From contig CM059584.1 in the NCBI GenBank assembly GCA_030407085.1, positions 6,262,001 through 6,326,000 on the forward strand: 64,000 nt of DNA. The letters are read 5' to 3'. Shown piece by piece: positions 61,383 through 64,000 of the stretch. The notes under the pieces are model-generated. The model was not told where the DNA came from. It did not search any database and saw only the letters and a list, made by a program, of their open reading frames with translations. The translations under genes and the position numbers were made by a program. The stretch's first letter is position 1, and each line of letters opens with the position of its first letter. The DNA is from Trichopria drosophilae. Its lineage: Eukaryota > Arthropoda > Insecta > Hymenoptera > Diapriidae.

Positions 61383-62444
61383 CCCTTTGCGGCATAGTGG
61401 TACATACGTTGTACCACCTAGATTTATTCACATTTCCTTTCTTTTTTCATTTCCTATAATGAATTAATATAACTATAGAAAAAATCATTTGCTCGTTTAG
61501 TGTTATTATTATAATTATTATTAACAAATAAAATTGAAAAACGTCGTTTTTTTTAATAAATTCATTTTTGCAAACTACACAAGGTTTTTTTTACTACAGA
61601 TTATTTATGAGGGTTGTTGGGGTCGCTGATCCCGAATCCGACGTTAGTTTTACCAAATTCAAAATGGCGGATCCAATATGGCGGCCAAAAAAATTTTAAA
61701 ATGCTTTATTTTCAACAAAATATGTTACTCGGGGGTTTTGGGAGTTGCTGATTCCGAATCCGACGTTAGTTTTACCAAATTCAAAATGGTGGATTCAATA
61801 TGGCGACCAAACAAATTTTAAAATGCCTTATTTTCAAAAAAATATGTTACTCGGGGGTTTTGGGAGTTGTTGATTACGAATCCGACGTTAGTTTTACCAA
61901 ATTCAAAATGGCGGCCAAAAAATGTTAAAATGCCTTACTTTTAACAAAATATGTTACTCGCTAGTTTTCGGGATCTCTGAATAAGAATCCAACGTTAATT
62001 TTGTCAAATCCATTGAATCCGGAATTTGAGAATATTATCCTGGGATTCGTAATCAGCGCTCCTGAAAACCCTCCAATATAAAATTTTCTTCAAATGGAAT
62101 CGTTTGTAAAATTTTTGCCCGGCAAGTTTGATCTGCCATTTTATTTTGGTAAAAATAATAACGGATAACATGAAGTCGTTTACAAAATTTTGGCTGATAA
62201 AATAGATTTGCCATTTTTAATTTATTAAAACTAACGTCTGATTCGCAATCCGCAACTTCGAAAACTCCCTAGTAACAAATTTCAAGCGAATATGATGAAT
62301 TGTGAAAAATTCGTCCGCCATATTGAATCCGCCATTTTGAATTTTCAAAATCTGGCGTTAAATTCGTAATCAGCAACCCCAAAAACTCCCAAATAACAAA
62401 TTTCAGCTATTTTCCATCTAAAGAAAAATGTATGTCACAAAGGG
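61383..62444. mobile_element. piggyBac-like foldback carrying dispersed modules (1.06 kb)
   Basis: TTAA (61379-61382) then CCCTTTG at the left; CAAAGGG then TTAA (62445-62448) at the right. The TTAA duplication and CCC...GGG tips are piggyBac features. Inside are three direct ~120-bp units reading GCTGATTCCGAATCCGACGT ... AAAATGGCGGATCCAATATG (about 61617-61960), then inverted units (GAATCCGCCATTTTGAATTT near 62325). There is no transposase. The direct-then-inverted arrangement suggests growth by copying of one module. Confidence 0.7.
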
Positions 62445-64000
62445 TTAATTATTGAAAAATTTAGTATATTAGTTAGTGATCTAATAGATTGTCAACATTT
62501 GACGAAAAAATATTGTAACATTTTTGCAAATAATCAAACATAGGATTACAGAATAATATATAATAATGAAAGCGAATAAATTTGGAAGAAATATTATTAT
62601 AGGAACAATAATTGTTAGCATATTGTAAACAGAAACAATAGTTTAGTTTTAGAAAGTATAGTTAGAATAAAGTCGACTGCATTTAAGATTGTTTTAATAA
62701 GCAATGCAAGTATAGATATTGTAGTTCATATAACGAGATATGTTAATAATTTGTACGCTTTGATTATTCTTGATTTAAGGTTGGAGTCGAAAAGACAATT
62801 CTAGAACATGTATAACTGGTATTATAATCACATTGTTTAAAATAATGCAAAAATATCGTTACTTTCCTAATCGCACTTCTCATTACCTCCCGAATGCTTC
62901 TTACAAGTGACTGGAAATAAATTTACGGCAATTAAGATTATTTTGATAAGCATTGTTTTTAATTGAATTTAAGCATTAATTTCTCATTTCAAACAATATA
63001 ACAAATATATATAAAAAAAATCATTTTTAATTTTACGATTTCAATTTTTAATCGCTCTTTTACGGTTCAAGCGCTAGATCTACTCAGTAGACAAAAGTCG
63101 TTTTGACGTTTTCTTCTTTGAATGTACACATTAGCATTTAATATAAAATTACCCACGAAAATCTTGAACGTATGCGAAACGATGGTAAATTTGATCTCCG
63201 ACAGCTCTATAGAACTATTAAAATGTTTAATAACTAGTATGCATTTAACCAATTGTCTCACACAATCGTTGGATCATTAAACGCGGAAAGCGCCCAGTAA
63301 AACTTAATAGATATATGACATAATCGAGAAAACAATCGAAAATGCGTGAAAAAATCAGATTTCGAAAGGACATAAAATTCCCATAAATTGAAATCGCCAA
63401 GACAGAAGGGTCGATCGCGACGGGTCACGGCCTCGTATCCTCCAAGTATATAGATTATATAGAACGATCATGGTTGGGTTAGCCATAAGAGCAAGCATAT
63501 AAAATGCATCCGGTGGGTGTGTCGCTCTCATACCCTTTTGTGACTCGACTCGCATGGCGCTAGGAATGACGAGGTCCATTATAATTGTCGACATTTATCC
63601 GCGTCGTTTTTAACGGCGGATCACGAAAGGGAAGGTACGGCGTAATGCCGTTGAATGAAGATCCTACTTCGTCGTAATGCCAGCTAGTAAAACGCATCCC
63701 ATATGTTTCTACGATTTCCAAACGTTTATTTCCGTACGGATGGCCGATAAGGAACTTTATCATTGCTAAAGTGCTCGGTAATTTACGGCCCACGGGCGCA
63801 ATTCCGCACTCGGCATCTTTATTGACCTTTCGCTACACAGCATATTGATAAGTTAATATCGCTGATTAAAACCCGTGGCGCCATTGGAATACGTCAGTTT
63901 AGCTGAAACGCGAAACGGTCCTGGTCGCTCAGAAATGCATTTTCACACAGTAACTGGCAACATAGTGCGACGACTTTGGAAATTTATCGTCGTGTCGAGT
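62445..64000. other. No recognised gene; GC-rich right edge
   Basis: From about 63400 the GC content rises and short frames appear on both strands (such as 63355-63793, minus), none with a known motif. This may approach a gene or regulatory region beyond the window. The AT-rich part before it shows no repeat with boundaries. Confidence 0.45.

Noticed and set aside
1..64000. CRISPR arrays or prokaryotic defence systems
   Set aside because: The repeats are either long satellites or inverted elements. No short direct repeats with unique spacers and no bacterial gene structure were seen.

Overview
This 64 kb window is AT-rich eukaryotic nuclear DNA with no bacterial features: no operons, no ribosome binding sites and no long intact genes. 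An interstitial (TTAGG)n tract, a Penelope-like retroelement, and Tc1/mariner-, pogo- and piggyBac-type terminal repeats point to an insect. Hymenoptera (perhaps an ant) is a plausible guess, but I cannot prove it from sequence alone. Almost all of the window reads as intergenic or intronic sequence packed with non-autonomous and decayed mobile elements. The only protein-coding sequences I recognise are relics: a 5'-truncated, frameshifted Penelope-like reverse transcriptase plus GIY-YIG endonuclease (about 41.55-42.60 kb), and a multiply frameshifted fragment of a dispersed arthropod protein family (about 46.74-47.14 kb). A GC-rich open stretch at the left edge (minus strand) may be an exon of a host gene.

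Layout. 0-2 kb: possible exon, a short terminal-inverted-repeat (TIR) element holding the telomere-like tract, a foldback, a GCGTAAAA-type MITE and a 60-bp perfect-looking hairpin. 2-9 kb: unique AT-rich sequence with one TATA-like promoter candidate. 9.16-10.03 kb: two direct repeats, each with a minus-strand hammerhead ribozyme, 574 nt apart (retrozyme-like). 10.8-21 kb: pogo-like MITE, Tc1-like foldback, two further foldbacks and a piggyBac-like element. 21-28.6 kb: mostly unique. 28.6-38.1 kb: a 9.5 kb inverted structure whose right arm is a ~326-bp tandem array of about 21 units with a 2,265-bp higher-order duplication. 38-49 kb: Penelope relic, Tc1-like foldback, pseudogene, and a small relative of the 28.6-38.1 kb structure carrying a tRNA-like SINE. 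49-64 kb: a 1.8 kb foldback, two 90-bp MITE copies, a perfect-armed GCGTAAAA palindrome, a 144-bp tandem repeat with nuclear-receptor-like half sites, an inverted Penelope-terminal fragment with a hammerhead-like core, a second tRNA-like SINE and a TTAA-flanked piggyBac-like element.

Three themes link the elements. (1) Most are long inverted repeats that would fold back as RNA. (2) A module reading roughly 'GTCGCTGATTNCGAATCNGA ... AAAATGGCGGATCCAATATGG' recurs at ten or more places on both strands, often inside those foldbacks. (3) Hammerhead-type ribozyme cores appear in two settings: a complete canonical pair at 9.4/10.0 kb, and decayed Penelope-type cores at 42.8 and 60.15 kb. The 9.4/10.0 kb pair is the strongest candidate for an undescribed element.
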